Assembly (NCBI GenBank): GCA_009774765.1
Contig: VSOK01000030.1
Span: 1 to 33,001 of the forward strand
Length of the DNA stretch: 33,001 nt
From: Bacteroidales bacterium
GTDB lineage: Bacteria > Bacteroidota > Bacteroidia > Bacteroidales > UBA932
Reading direction: 5' to 3'
Positions 1 through 8,303 of this stretch are shown one piece after another. Under the pieces are notes generated by a model, which worked only from the letters and a program-made list of their open reading frames with translations, was not told the origin of the DNA and searched no databases. Numbering within the stretch: position 1 is the stretch's first letter; every line of letters starts with the position of its first letter. A program made the position numbers and the translations under genes.

Positions 1-528
1 GAGTCGGTGTCCCTTGATTCCTGGAACGGTATAAGGGACAGGGCGATCCTTGAATTGCTCTACGGCTGCGGACTGAGGGTGTCTGAAGCGGCCGGGCTTA
101 AGATTTCTGAAATATTCTTTGAAGACGGATTTGTCCGTATTGTAGGAAAGGGCAACAAAGAAAGGCTGGTTCCGATAGGGGAAATGGCTCTTGAGGCAGT
201 AAAAAATTATCTTTCTGTCCGTCCGGAGCCTGCCGATCCTCAGAGTTCGGATATCCTTTTTCTGAATAAGAACGGAAAGGGGCTCAGCCGTATATCTATT
301 TTCAATCTTGTGAAACGGCAGGCTATGGCGGCAGGGATACACAAGGAGATTTCACCCCACACTTTCCGTCATTCCTTTGCGACGCATCTCATTGAAAACG
401 GTGCCGACCTTCGTGTGGTACAGGAGATGCTGGGACACGAAAGCATACTTACCACGGAAATCTATACGCACATAGACACTTCCACATGGCAGAATATGAT
501 AATCAGCCACCATCCGCGTAGGGGATGA
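1..528 (+). CDS. xerD: Tyrosine recombinase XerC/XerD family, C-terminal part (5' end outside window)
   Basis: This is the catalytic half of a Xer-type site-specific recombinase, the family that resolves chromosome dimers at dif with FtsK. The reading frame is open from base 1, so the N-terminal core-binding domain lies outside the window. The full catalytic set is visible: Arg in CGLRVSE, Lys in the GKGNKER beta-hairpin, the HTFRHS box (His and Arg), His in LGHES, and the nucleophile Tyr in EIYTHID. The C-terminus, with an HPR motif after the Tyr, resembles housekeeping XerD/XerC rather than phage or transposon integrases. Whether it is XerC or XerD cannot be settled from this half. No phage, transposon or integron genes adjoin it. 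The last codons and the stop lie inside a terminator hairpin. Confidence 0.85.
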   Translation, partial: ESVSLDSWNGIRDRAILELLYGCGLRVSEAAGLKISEIFFEDGFVRIVGKGNKERLVPIGEMALEAVKNYLSVRPEPADPQSSDILFLNKNGKGLSRISIFNLVKRQAMAAGIHKEISPHTFRHSFATHLIENGADLRVVQEMLGHESILTTEIYTHIDTSTWQNMIISHHPRRG

Positions 529-545
529 TGGCTGATTGCCTTTTT
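501..545 (+). terminator. Rho-independent terminator overlapping the xer stop codon
   Basis: Arms at 501-515 and 523-537 pair over 15 positions with one mismatch, around a 7-base loop. A GCC and five T follow at 541-545. The TGA stop (526-528) lies inside the right arm, so the hairpin is partly coding. On the minus strand no T-run follows the stem, so it probably serves xer rather than the convergent tdk. Confidence 0.7.
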
Positions 546-556
546 CATAATAATGA

Positions 557-1129
557 TTATTTTTCTGAAGCTATCGCTTCATTGTAGCAGTGACGGCACA
601 GAGGTTCATATATGTTCTTTTCTCCGAGCACGACAAGTTTGTCGCTCTTGGAAAGCCTGTGTGAATGCTGGGCCGGACTTCCGCATCTGACACAGATGGC
701 ATGGACTTTCTGGACATCTTCCGCTACCGCCATAAGAGCCGGCATCGGACCGAACGGCTTGCCTGTGAAATCAGTGTCAAGACCGGCAATGATGACACGT
801 ATGCCCCTGTTGGCAAGGGTCTGGACTACTTCCACTATTGTTTCATCGAAGAACTGTGCTTCGTCTATTCCGACCACTTCCACATCGCTTGAAAGAAGCA
901 GCATACTTGCCGGTGAGTCTATCGGCGTGGATGGTATGCTGTGTGAGTCGTGTGATACCACCTGGTCGTCGGAGTATCTGATGTCTACCGCCGGCTTGTA
1001 TATTTCTACCTTCTGGTTTGCAAAAGTCGCCCTCTTTAATCTTCTGATCAGCTCCTCTGTCTTTCCTGAAAACATAGATCCGCAGATTACCTCAATTGAA
1101 CCTGCTTTTTTTGCATTTTCTAAAAACAT
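557..1129 (-). CDS. tdk: Thymidine kinase (type II, zinc-containing)
   Basis: Phosphorylates thymidine to dTMP with ATP in the cytosolic pyrimidine salvage pathway. With the ATG at 1129 the protein has 190 residues, normal for bacterial TK1-like enzymes. The P-loop GSMFSGKT lies at residues 17-24, followed by a Walker B-like DEAQFF and the nucleoside-binding region GLDTDFTGKPFG. Two Cys pairs near the C-terminus, CVRCG and CRHC, form the usual zinc lasso. The frame stays open upstream to 1237, but that extension has no family similarity and would contain the promoter. AAGGA precedes the chosen ATG. It converges with xer and diverges from the hypothetical gene at 1258. Confidence 0.93.
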   Translation of the reverse strand: MFLENAKKAGSIEVICGSMFSGKTEELIRRLKRATFANQKVEIYKPAVDIRYSDDQVVSHDSHSIPSTPIDSPASMLLLSSDVEVVGIDEAQFFDETIVEVVQTLANRGIRVIIAGLDTDFTGKPFGPMPALMAVAEDVQKVHAICVRCGSPAQHSHRLSKSDKLVVLGEKNIYEPLCRHCYNEAIASEK

Positions 1130-1155
1130 TTCCTTACTTTTGTAGTTGACGACTG

Positions 1156-1187
1156 CAAATGTACAAAAAATCGGGAGCAGAAGCAAA
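1156..1187 (-). promoter_or_regulatory. Bacteroidales-type promoter for tdk
   Basis: On the minus strand TTTG (1184-1187), a 20-base spacer and TACATTTG (1156-1163) match the Bacteroides sigma-AB consensus TTTG-N19-23-TAnnTTTG exactly. The -7 box ends 26 bases before the tdk ATG, which supports the shorter tdk start. Confidence 0.7.
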
Positions 1188-1257
1188 GTCCCGCTTTGAT
1201 TATGCCGGGATGCAGGTGTATATAAGTGCAGACTCAAATATGTATAATATTGCTTTT

Positions 1258-1908
1258 ATGGAAAATACGCCGGATAAAATTTTGTCGGAAATCAATGCTC
1301 TTCTCGATGAAATAAGACAGAAGACCGAATTGCTTGCCGCCAAATATGAACAATATAGGGAAAGTGTTGAGGAACAGATTGTTATGCTGGAGCCTGCCTT
1401 TGATGATTCAGTGCCTCAGGAATTGTTCGGGACAGCTGTACAGGAGGATGATATTCCGGAAAGCATATTGCCGGATACCGTACAGGAAACCCCAGATGCC
1501 GGTCCGGATGCCGTTTCTGAAAATGATATGGAGGAGGTGCCTCAATCGGGATCTGAGCCGTCGGATGTGCAGGAGATCATAGATCTTGATATACCTATGT
1601 TCGAGTCAGTGTCAGCACCGGTTGCCGTGCTGGATATGATGGCTGAAAGACAGGCCTGGAGAAAAGATATGCCCGGTACGGAAGTAAAGGATATCAGGAG
1701 CGCGATTTCTTTGAATGACAGGATATTTTTTATAAATTCCCTTTTCGGAAAGGATGCGGCCCTGTTCCAGATGACGATCGACAGGCTCAACGGCTTTTGC
1801 AGCCTTGACGATGCGGTTGAATATCTGCAGGACAATTTCAACGGTTGGGATATGCAGTCTGATGTCGTATACAGGTTTATGATGGCTGTGAGGAGGAAGT
1901 TGAGATGA
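1258..1908 (+). CDS. Conserved hypothetical protein: coiled coil, acidic linker, helical C-terminal domain
   Basis: I do not know the function. Starting at ATG 1258 the protein has 216 residues. Residues 5-40 are a heptad-like helix rich in Glu, Leu and Lys. About 40-140 form an acidic, Pro/Glu/Asp-rich and probably disordered linker. Residues 145-216 are a compact helical domain starting DIRSAISLNDRIFFINSLF and containing an NGWDM motif. I recall this C-terminal pattern in uncharacterised Bacteroidales proteins. The frame is open to 1159, but the upstream extension overlaps the tdk promoter and looks non-coding. Its TGA overlaps the rsmI ATG (ATGA), so the two are translationally coupled. 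There is no signal peptide or membrane segment. A cytosolic adaptor role is possible but is inference only. Confidence 0.75.
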   Translation: MENTPDKILSEINALLDEIRQKTELLAAKYEQYRESVEEQIVMLEPAFDDSVPQELFGTAVQEDDIPESILPDTVQETPDAGPDAVSENDMEEVPQSGSEPSDVQEIIDLDIPMFESVSAPVAVLDMMAERQAWRKDMPGTEVKDIRSAISLNDRIFFINSLFGKDAALFQMTIDRLNGFCSLDDAVEYLQDNFNGWDMQSDVVYRFMMAVRRKLR

Positions 1909-2633
1909 GCGTAGAGAAGGAGGCCGGAAGGCTTTATATAGTGCCGACTCCTGTCGGAAATCTGGAAGATATGACTTTCAGGGCAGTCAATGTACTTAAG
2001 GATGCCGATCTGGTACTGGCTGAGGATACACGTACAAGCTCAGTGCTGCTGAAGCATTATGACATTCGCGCGCATCTTGAATCACATCACAAGTTCAATG
2101 AACATAAGACGGCGGAAATCATCAAGGAAAGAATACTTTCCGGACTGAATGTCGCCCTGATAAGTGATGCCGGAACTCCCGGAATTTCAGATCCCGGATT
2201 TCTTCTTGTAAGGACATGTGTGAATGAGGGGATTGAGGTGCAGACTCTTCCTGGGGCGACCGCATTTGTCCCGGCGCTTGTAAGTTCCGGATATCCTTGT
2301 GACAGATTTTGCTTTGAGGGATTCCTTCCTGTAAAGAAAGGGCGTCAGACACGTCTGCAGGAACTTTCTTCCGAGACGAGGACTATGATTTTCTACGAGT
2401 CTCCTTACCGTCTTGTCAAGACCCTTGAGCAGTTTGCCGAGTTTTTCGGTCAGGACAGGGAGTGTTCGGTCGCACGTGAAATTTCAAAAAAATTTGAAGA
2501 GCACAGACGGGGAACTGTCAGTGAGGTGGCACAATGGTACAGGGAAAATGAACCGAAAGGCGAGATTGTCATCATTGTCGCCGGGGCACAGCCGGTTAAG
2601 GCTCCTAAAAAATCTTATAAGGCGGAAGAATAG
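1905..2633 (+). CDS. rsmI: 16S rRNA (cytidine-1402-2'-O)-methyltransferase
   Basis: A tetrapyrrole-methylase-fold, SAM-dependent enzyme that 2'-O-methylates C1402 of 16S rRNA in the decoding centre. The start RLYIVPTPVGNLEDMTFRA is the RsmI signature. Next come AEDTRTS, the ISDAGTPGISDPG loop, LPGATAFVPALVSSG and FYESPYRL, all in family order. At 242 residues it is shorter than the E. coli enzyme (286) and seems to lack the C-terminal extension; the tail is a short basic stretch. The start is fixed by a 4-base ATGA overlap with the preceding gene. The helix-hairpin-helix gene follows 44 bases later. Confidence 0.93.
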   Translation: MSVEKEAGRLYIVPTPVGNLEDMTFRAVNVLKDADLVLAEDTRTSSVLLKHYDIRAHLESHHKFNEHKTAEIIKERILSGLNVALISDAGTPGISDPGFLLVRTCVNEGIEVQTLPGATAFVPALVSSGYPCDRFCFEGFLPVKKGRQTRLQELSSETRTMIFYESPYRLVKTLEQFAEFFGQDRECSVAREISKKFEEHRRGTVSEVAQWYRENEPKGEIVIIVAGAQPVKAPKKSYKAEE

Positions 2634-2677
2634 GATTCAACCGTCAATTTTCAGTCAGATTTCAATATTGGTGGAGA

Positions 2678-3568
2678 ATGGGAGAGGAGAAGAAAAAATC
2701 AGGTTTATCGGCTTCGTTTGTTACCGGGGCTGTGGCATTGGTGTTTTTGACAGTCGGCTATCAGGTAGCCGTATTTCTGAACAGGGCGGCACTGTCAAGG
2801 ATTCTGGAGGAAAGGGAAGTGGCCGCAGCGGTCAGGGAACCGGAATCATCTTCCGGTCCTGAAGCAGAGTTCAGTCCGGGGCAGCGGAATGATTCAGACC
2901 GTATAGTGCCGGACATGAAGCATAGTCGTGGCGATATGCAGAAATCACGTGCCGGCAGGAAGAGAAGGCAGGTGGAGAGTTTCCGTTTCAATCCGAACGA
3001 CATATCCGTAGAGGGATTGCAGAGGCTCGGGTTCAGCGAGGCCCAGGCAAGGGCAATAGACAACTATCGTATCAAAGGAGGACGTTTCAACCGCAAAAGC
3101 GATTTCGCCAAATCGTTCGTTGTCTCTGATTCGATATACAGAAGGCTTGAGTCGTATATCGATATTCCCCTGACCGATTTGAATGCCGCTGATTCTGCCG
3201 CCTTTGACGCCCTGCCCGGGATAGGAGGATATTTCGCATCCAAAATGGTTGAATACCGCACTGCTCTGGGAGGTTATTCATACAAGGAGCAGCTTATGGA
3301 CATATACAGGTTCGACAATGACAGGTTTGACGCTTTGAAGGATCTTGTGGATGTGTGTCCGGAGCATTGCAGTCCATACCGTCTGTGGTCATTGCCGGAG
3401 GACTCTCTCAGGATGCATCCTTATATAGGTTCATATTCAGCAAGGGGAGTGGTGGTCTACAGGGAGAACAATCCTGAAGAGAAGTGGACTGTAGACGGTC
3501 TTGAAGAGGCCGGGATTCTTAGGCGCGGAATGGCGGAAAAGCTCCGCAGATGCCGTCTCTCCAAATGA
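2678..3568 (+). CDS. Membrane-anchored helix-hairpin-helix protein (ComEA-like domain)
   Basis: A 296-residue protein with one N-terminal membrane helix (about 12-34, no Lys after the first ten residues), a low-complexity charged linker (35-100), and three helix-hairpin-helix units. The units start near FNPNDIS (104), DLNAADSAAFDALPGIG (167) and LPEDSLRMHPYIG (239). The LPGIG at 179-183 is the canonical DNA-backbone-binding hairpin. The domain resembles ComEA, the periplasmic DNA receptor of natural competence, and the topology would place it on the periplasmic side. Bacteroidota carry many such proteins without proven roles in DNA uptake. No comEC or comF lies nearby. GGAGA precedes the ATG. 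It ends at a strong bidirectional terminator shared with recA. Confidence 0.82.
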   Translation: MGEEKKKSGLSASFVTGAVALVFLTVGYQVAVFLNRAALSRILEEREVAAAVREPESSSGPEAEFSPGQRNDSDRIVPDMKHSRGDMQKSRAGRKRRQVESFRFNPNDISVEGLQRLGFSEAQARAIDNYRIKGGRFNRKSDFAKSFVVSDSIYRRLESYIDIPLTDLNAADSAAFDALPGIGGYFASKMVEYRTALGGYSYKEQLMDIYRFDNDRFDALKDLVDVCPEHCSPYRLWSLPEDSLRMHPYIGSYSARGVVVYRENNPEEKWTVDGLEEAGILRRGMAEKLRRCRLSK

Positions 3569-3572
3569 CAAA

Positions 3573-3613
3573 ACAACAAACCGGCTGAAAACGCATTTCA
3601 GCCGGTTTGTTGT
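3573..3613. terminator. Bidirectional terminator hairpin between convergent genes
   Basis: Left arm 3573-3590 and right arm 3596-3613 are perfect 18-base complements around the 5-base loop ACGCA. Flanking A-rich (left) and T-rich (right) arm ends allow U-rich termination from both directions, serving the helix-hairpin-helix gene (plus) and recA (minus, stop 17 bases away). Confidence 0.88.
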
Positions 3614-3629
3614 CAGTGGATTTCCGCTG

Positions 3630-4661
3630 TCAGTCCTGTATCTGTGCAAGGGCTTCACGGATTTTAGCTTCTATTTCATCGCAAAGCTCAGTGTTGTCGA
3701 GAAGAAGCTGCTTGACAGCTTCACGTCCCTGTGCAAGCTTCCCATCTCCATAGCTGAACCATGATCCGCTCTTCTTGATGATGTCGAACTCAACTCCGAG
3801 GTCGATGATCTCTCCCACACGTGAGATTCCTTCTCCGAACACTATGTCGAATTCGGCCTTCTTGAAAGGAGGAGCCATCTTGTTTTTGACGATCTTGACC
3901 CTTGTCCTGTTGCCCAGAGCTTCTTCGCCGTCTTTGATCTGTGTTGTCCTGCGGACATCCACACGTACTGATGCGTAGAATTTGAGCGCGTTACCTCCGG
4001 TGGTGGTCTCCGGGTTTCCGAACATTACGCCTATCTTGTCGCGAAGCTGGTTGATGAATATGCAGCAGGTGTTGGTCTTGCTGATATTTGCAGTGAGCTT
4101 TCTGAGAGCCTGGCTCATAAGCCTTGCCTGGAGTCCCATTTTGGAATCTCCCATCTCGCCCTCTATTTCCGCTTTTGGAGTAAGTGCCGCCACAGAGTCT
4201 ATGACTATGATGTCTATTGCTCCTGAGCGGATCAGGTTGTCCGCTATTTCAAGAGCCTGCTCACCGTTGTCAGGCTGTGATATGAGCAGAGTGTCAAGGT
4301 CGACTCCGAGATTCTTGGCGTATGTCCTGTCAAAAGCGTGCTCGGCATCTATGATTGCGGCGATTCCGCCTGATTTCTGTGCCTGGGCGATCGCATGTAT
4401 CGCGAGTGTCGTCTTACCGCTGGATTCCGGTCCATAGATTTCAATGACCCTTCCGCGCGGATAACCTCCGATTCCGAGAGCATGGTCAAGTGCGATTGAA
4501 CCGCTCGGGATGACTGAAACCTCCCATTTAGGCTGATCTCCCAACTTCATGATCGTCCCCTTCCCGTAATCCTTCTCAATCTTGTCTATCGTTGCCTGCA
4601 AAGCCTTCAGTTTGGCGGCATTTACATCTGCACCGATTTTTTCTTCAACTTCTTTAGCCAT
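3630..4661 (-). CDS. recA: Recombinase RecA
   Basis: ATP-dependent strand-exchange protein for homologous recombination, and coprotease for SOS-type repressors where they exist. At 343 residues the length is standard. The Walker A GPESSGKT is at 77-84, followed by the IDAEHAFD motif, Walker B IIVIDSVAAL, the L1/L2 DNA-binding loops with GDSKMGLQARLMSQALRKL and FGNPETTTGGNALKFY, and an acidic C-terminal region. Nothing is missing. It is monocistronic and divergent from rlmN, with recX at the end of that divergent operon. I see no LexA-like operator in the 140-base intergenic region, but the SOS box of this group is not one I can recognise. Confidence 0.98.
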   Translation of the reverse strand: MAKEVEEKIGADVNAAKLKALQATIDKIEKDYGKGTIMKLGDQPKWEVSVIPSGSIALDHALGIGGYPRGRVIEIYGPESSGKTTLAIHAIAQAQKSGGIAAIIDAEHAFDRTYAKNLGVDLDTLLISQPDNGEQALEIADNLIRSGAIDIIVIDSVAALTPKAEIEGEMGDSKMGLQARLMSQALRKLTANISKTNTCCIFINQLRDKIGVMFGNPETTTGGNALKFYASVRVDVRRTTQIKDGEEALGNRTRVKIVKNKMAPPFKKAEFDIVFGEGISRVGEIIDLGVEFDIIKKSGSWFSYGDGKLAQGREAVKQLLLDNTELCDEIEAKIREALAQIQD

Positions 4662-4702
4662 AAATGAAAATTTTATTGTGTTTAAATTTGAACATATCTT
4701 CG

Positions 4703-4735
4703 CAAAGTTATGAAAAAAGCCGACACGCAGAGAAA
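4703..4735 (-). promoter_or_regulatory. Probable recA promoter
   Basis: On the minus strand TAACTTTG (4703-4710) matches the -7 consensus TAnnTTTG. A -33 TTTC (4732-4735), one base off TTTG, sits 21 bases upstream. The leader would be about 40 bases. Confidence 0.55.
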
Positions 4736-4739
4736 TTGT

Positions 4740-4774
4740 TTTGATTTTTTATTATAAACATTTATGTATTTTTG
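4740..4774 (+). promoter_or_regulatory. Probable promoter for rlmN operon
   Basis: TTTG (4740-4743), a 23-base spacer and TATTTTTG (4767-4774) match the Bacteroidales consensus. The -33 box lies only a few bases from the -33 box of the divergent recA promoter, so the two are back to back. Confidence 0.55.
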
Positions 4775-4801
4775 TGCCGGAATTGATATTGGTCTTTTGT
4801 G

Positions 4802-5875
4802 ATGAAAATTAGATTGGCAGGAAAGAATCTTGAAGATCTGAAGGCAGTGGCGGCAGAAGCCGGTCTGCCGAAATTCGCGGCATCCCAGATCGCGCGGTGG
4901 CTGTATGTCAAAAAGGTAAGGGACATCGGTCAGATGACGGATATCTCCAAGGCCGGAAGGGAGAGGCTGGCAGAGAAATATGAAGTCGGAGTGACCGGCT
5001 ATGAGACCGTGCAGATCTCTTCCGACGGGACAAGAAAATATCTTTTCCCTGTGAAATGTGCGCATACCGGAGCTGTGCCGGATAATGCCCGGGAGGAAGA
5101 TTTTGAAAAAGGAGCTGTCGAAGCCGTGATGATACCGGACGGCGACAGGGCAACCTTATGCGTGTCTTCCCAGTCGGGCTGCCGTATGGGCTGCCGTTTC
5201 TGTATGACAGGAAGGCAGGGGTTCCACGGGCACATGAGCGCGGCTGACATAATCTCCCAGATGCTTGCCGTGGATGAAAGCGACAGGCTGACCAATGTTG
5301 TCTTTATGGGAATGGGCGAGCCTCTGGACAATTATGACAATGTCATCAGAGCAATAGAAATAATGACTGCCGACTGGGGATTCGGATGGAGCCCGAAGCG
5401 TATAACAGTCTCTACAATCGGTGTGCTTCCGTCACTGAAACGGTTTCTTGATGAAAGCAGATGCCATCTTGCCGTAAGTATGCACAATCCTTTCCCTGAC
5501 GAACGTCTTGAGATTATGCCTGTCCAGAAAGCCTACCCTATAGACAAAGTGGTTGATCTTATAAGGCAGTACGATTTTACAGGTCAGCGAAGGGTCAGCT
5601 TCGAATATACTATGTTTTCAGGATTCAATGACACGAAACGTCACGCTGATGCGGTGGCGCGTATGCTTTCAGGACTTGAGTGCCGTGTCAATCTCATACG
5701 TTTCCATCAGATACCTGATTTCCCGTACAGGACATCGCCGGATGGGGTCATCGATCTGTTCAAGGAGCGTCTTTCAAGGGCGGGTATAATAACTACGGTA
5801 AGAGCTTCCAGGGGAGAGGATATATTCGCAGCCTGCGGAATGCTTGCCGGAAAACACAAAGAAAAGGAACAATAG
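4802..5875 (+). CDS. rlmN: Dual-specificity 23S rRNA/tRNA adenine-C2 methyltransferase
   Basis: A radical-SAM enzyme that makes m2A2503 in 23S rRNA and m2A37 in some tRNAs. With ATG 4802 the protein has 357 residues. The cluster-binding CxxxCxxC is C127-C131-C134 in GCRMGCRFCMTG. The two further cysteines needed for methyl transfer in RlmN/Cfr enzymes appear as C120 (TLCVSS) and C345 (FAACGMLAG). The family motifs VFMGMGEPLDNYDNV, SPKRITVSTIGV and HLAVSMHNP are intact. A GTG immediately upstream (4799) is an alternative start. The next gene begins 2 bases after the stop. RlmN rather than Cfr is chosen from overall sequence and housekeeping context. Confidence 0.95.
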   Translation: MKIRLAGKNLEDLKAVAAEAGLPKFAASQIARWLYVKKVRDIGQMTDISKAGRERLAEKYEVGVTGYETVQISSDGTRKYLFPVKCAHTGAVPDNAREEDFEKGAVEAVMIPDGDRATLCVSSQSGCRMGCRFCMTGRQGFHGHMSAADIISQMLAVDESDRLTNVVFMGMGEPLDNYDNVIRAIEIMTADWGFGWSPKRITVSTIGVLPSLKRFLDESRCHLAVSMHNPFPDERLEIMPVQKAYPIDKVVDLIRQYDFTGQRRVSFEYTMFSGFNDTKRHADAVARMLSGLECRVNLIRFHQIPDFPYRTSPDGVIDLFKERLSRAGIITTVRASRGEDIFAACGMLAGKHKEKEQ

Positions 5876-5877
5876 AT

Positions 5878-8292
5878 ATGAAAAGGTTTGTCATCTGTCT
5901 GCTTGCCGCCTTGATAGGCATATCTTCCTATGGGGACGAGATCAGGGTGTCTGTCGGCAAAAGACCATATACCGGAAGCGATTCTCTGGCGATAAATGAA
6001 ATCCGCCACAGGATAGACAGTATAAAGGCTCACCGTCCTGCAGTCGCTGTGGTGTTGAGCGGCGGGGGAGCAAAGGGAGCCGCTCATATAGGCGTGCTGA
6101 AATATCTTGAGACGATAGGCATGCCTGTGGATATGGTGCTCGGGACAAGTATGGGAGGACTTGTCGGAGGACTGTACTCGGTGGGGTACAGCGCGGACCA
6201 GCTGGATTCGATCATAAGGCAGATAGACTGGTCGCTTGCCTTGAGCGACAGGGTCTCGCGTGAGAATATGTCCTATGCGGAGACAAAATACAAAGAGAAA
6301 TATGTACTCAGCTTTCCTTTTTTCCACCAGGATGAAAAAGTAGTGTCAAAAGATGACATAGAGTTCGGAGAATCGGAGAAGAGGATCAGGAAAATCAGGC
6401 TCGGTGCAGATGAGGACGGGGCAAATGACGTGCTCAGGAACAATCTTATGGGAAGTCTGCCTTCCGGATATATAAAAGGCCAGAATGTACATAATCTTAT
6501 AAACGGCCTTACCATCGGCTATCAGGATTCTACGCTTTTCAGCAGGCTGCCGATACCGTTCGTATGTGTGGCTACAGATCTTGTCTCCGAGACCGGAGTC
6601 TATTGCTTTTCAGGAAAACTGACGACGGCATTGCGTTCCACCATGTCCATTCCGGGCATATTCGCTCCTATCAAAATTGACGGGATGGTCCTGGTTGACG
6701 GCGGATTGAGAGACAATTTCCCTGCTGAGACTGCGCGTGAACTGGGTGCTGACATCATTATCGGAGTGGAGCTCGGGGAGGCGAGAAGGACATACGACGA
6801 GATAAACAATCTCGGTGATATAATCAATCAGGGGATTGATATGCTTGGACGTGCATCGTATGAGGCAAACCGTGATTTCCTTGATCTGAACATCAAGCCC
6901 GAGCTGAAGGGATACACGATGATGAGTTTTGACGATGAGAGCATAGACGTGATAATCAGAAGGGGATGGGAGGCTGCCGTCGCGAATGCGGACAGGCTTG
7001 CGGAGCTGAAATCACAGGTCGGCATATCACAGATGGAGCTTTACAACAGCAAGGCTGTGGACATCAATTCTGTCCCTGTGATGATTGACAGCATTGAGAT
7101 CAGAGGGGTGACCGCGAGGGAGAAAGCCGTTCTGATGAAGAAGATAAAGGTATCCGCAGGGGACATTGTTACAGGTGCGGATGTGGAAAACGTTGTTGCC
7201 CAGATATACGGTACCCGTGCATACGAATACGTGACATACGAAATGCAGGGTACTCAGGAGCCTTACCATCTTGTAATCAACTGCAAGAGAGGCCCTATAC
7301 ACCAGTTCGGACTCGGATTGAGGGCGGATACCGAGGAAATAGTGTCGGTGTTGCTGAATTTCGGGTTCTATACACGCAAACTGTATGGCTCCACATATAA
7401 TATAATAGGAAAGATAGGCGTCAATCCTTACATTAATCTCAACTATTCGTTCGACGGAATAGGTATGCCTACGATAAATGTCTCGGCTTCAGCGAAATGG
7501 ACAAATATCGATATGCTTGACGGAATAGGGATGAACACGTCCAACCTGCACATGAAATATTTCAGTACGGATCAGAATGTATATCTGTCGAATATAAAAT
7601 GGTCCCTGTTTGACCTTAAGGGAGGATTCAGGAACAGATATTTTATGATGCGCTCGCTGATGTCACAGGATGTCGCTGTCGGAGGATATGACTTCAGTGC
7701 AGTCAACAATGATTTCCTGTCGCTCTTTATTGACGGGCGTGGGGATACTTTTGATGACGGATATTTCCCGAAGAAAGGTTTTTCGGCCGGAGCTTCATAC
7801 GAATGGGTGTTTTATGCCTATCCCAACAGGGTAAGGAATTTCCATATCGTCTCGGCTGACGCCAAATTTGTAGTGCCAGGAGGAGATGTATTCGCTTTCA
7901 TACCTTCACTCGGTTTCAGGTTCATTTTGGGCAACAATAATATTCCTGTGTCATATATGAACTGTATGGGAGGTTCGTTGAACGGGAGATATTTTGAGCA
8001 CCAGTTTGCATTCATAGGCAAAAACAATGTCGCTTCTATGCGAAGGATCCTTACGCTGGCGCGTACCGATTTCCGTTTTGAAGTCAAGAAGAACCATTAT
8101 CTTACAGGTATAGTGAACTATGCCCGTGACGCCCGCGATTTTAAGGAATATGCAGGCAGTGAGCTCGGATGGTTCGGTGCAGGAGTAGAATATGCCTACG
8201 ATGCTTTCTTCGGACCGGTCAGGGCCGATATACACTGGTCCAATCTCAACAGGAAAGTCGGCTTCTATGTCGGTATAGGATATAATTTTTAG
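5878..8292 (+). CDS. Patatin-like phospholipase with POTRA and outer-membrane beta-barrel (type Vd-like)
   Basis: An 804-residue protein with a signal peptide (about 1-19, ending SSYGDE). The patatin lipase domain spans about 50-360: oxyanion motif SGGGAKG at 61-67, nucleophile elbow GTSMG at 89-93 (Ser91), and dyad Asp274 in VDGG. A POTRA-like segment follows near 395-470, starting after SVPVMIDSIEIRG. The C-terminal third is an Omp85-like 16-stranded-barrel type sequence ending in an aromatic residue (GYNF). This is the architecture of PlpD/FplA type Vd autotransporters, which secrete or display a phospholipase A. All catalytic residues are present, so it is probably active. It follows rlmN by 2 bases and precedes recX by 11. 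Whether the lipase is released or stays surface-attached is unknown. Confidence 0.9.
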   Translation: MKRFVICLLAALIGISSYGDEIRVSVGKRPYTGSDSLAINEIRHRIDSIKAHRPAVAVVLSGGGAKGAAHIGVLKYLETIGMPVDMVLGTSMGGLVGGLYSVGYSADQLDSIIRQIDWSLALSDRVSRENMSYAETKYKEKYVLSFPFFHQDEKVVSKDDIEFGESEKRIRKIRLGADEDGANDVLRNNLMGSLPSGYIKGQNVHNLINGLTIGYQDSTLFSRLPIPFVCVATDLVSETGVYCFSGKLTTALRSTMSIPGIFAPIKIDGMVLVDGGLRDNFPAETARELGADIIIGVELGEARRTYDEINNLGDIINQGIDMLGRASYEANRDFLDLNIKPELKGYTMMSFDDESIDVIIRRGWEAAVANADRLAELKSQVGISQMELYNSKAVDINSVPVMIDSIEIRGVTAREKAVLMKKIKVSAGDIVTGADVENVVAQIYGTRAYEYVTYEMQGTQEPYHLVINCKRGPIHQFGLGLRADTEEIVSVLLNFGFYTRKLYGSTYNIIGKIGVNPYINLNYSFDGIGMPTINVSASAKWTNIDMLDGIGMNTSNLHMKYFSTDQNVYLSNIKWSLFDLKGGFRNRYFMMRSLMSQDVAVGGYDFSAVNNDFLSLFIDGRGDTFDDGYFPKKGFSAGASYEWVFYAYPNRVRNFHIVSADAKFVVPGGDVFAFIPSLGFRFILGNNNIPVSYMNCMGGSLNGRYFEHQFAFIGKNNVASMRRILTLARTDFRFEVKKNHYLTGIVNYARDARDFKEYAGSELGWFGAGVEYAYDAFFGPVRADIHWSNLNRKVGFYVGIGYNF

Positions 8293-8303
8293 ACAGTCTG
8301 CGT

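Noticed and set aside
1..528. Integrase of a mobile element
   Set aside because: The C-terminus resembles housekeeping Xer proteins, and no attachment repeats, tRNA or phage genes adjoin it.
1159..1257. N-terminal extension of the hypothetical protein before ATG 1258
   Set aside because: It overlaps an exact-consensus tdk promoter on the other strand and has no coding character; ATG 1258 opens the helix.
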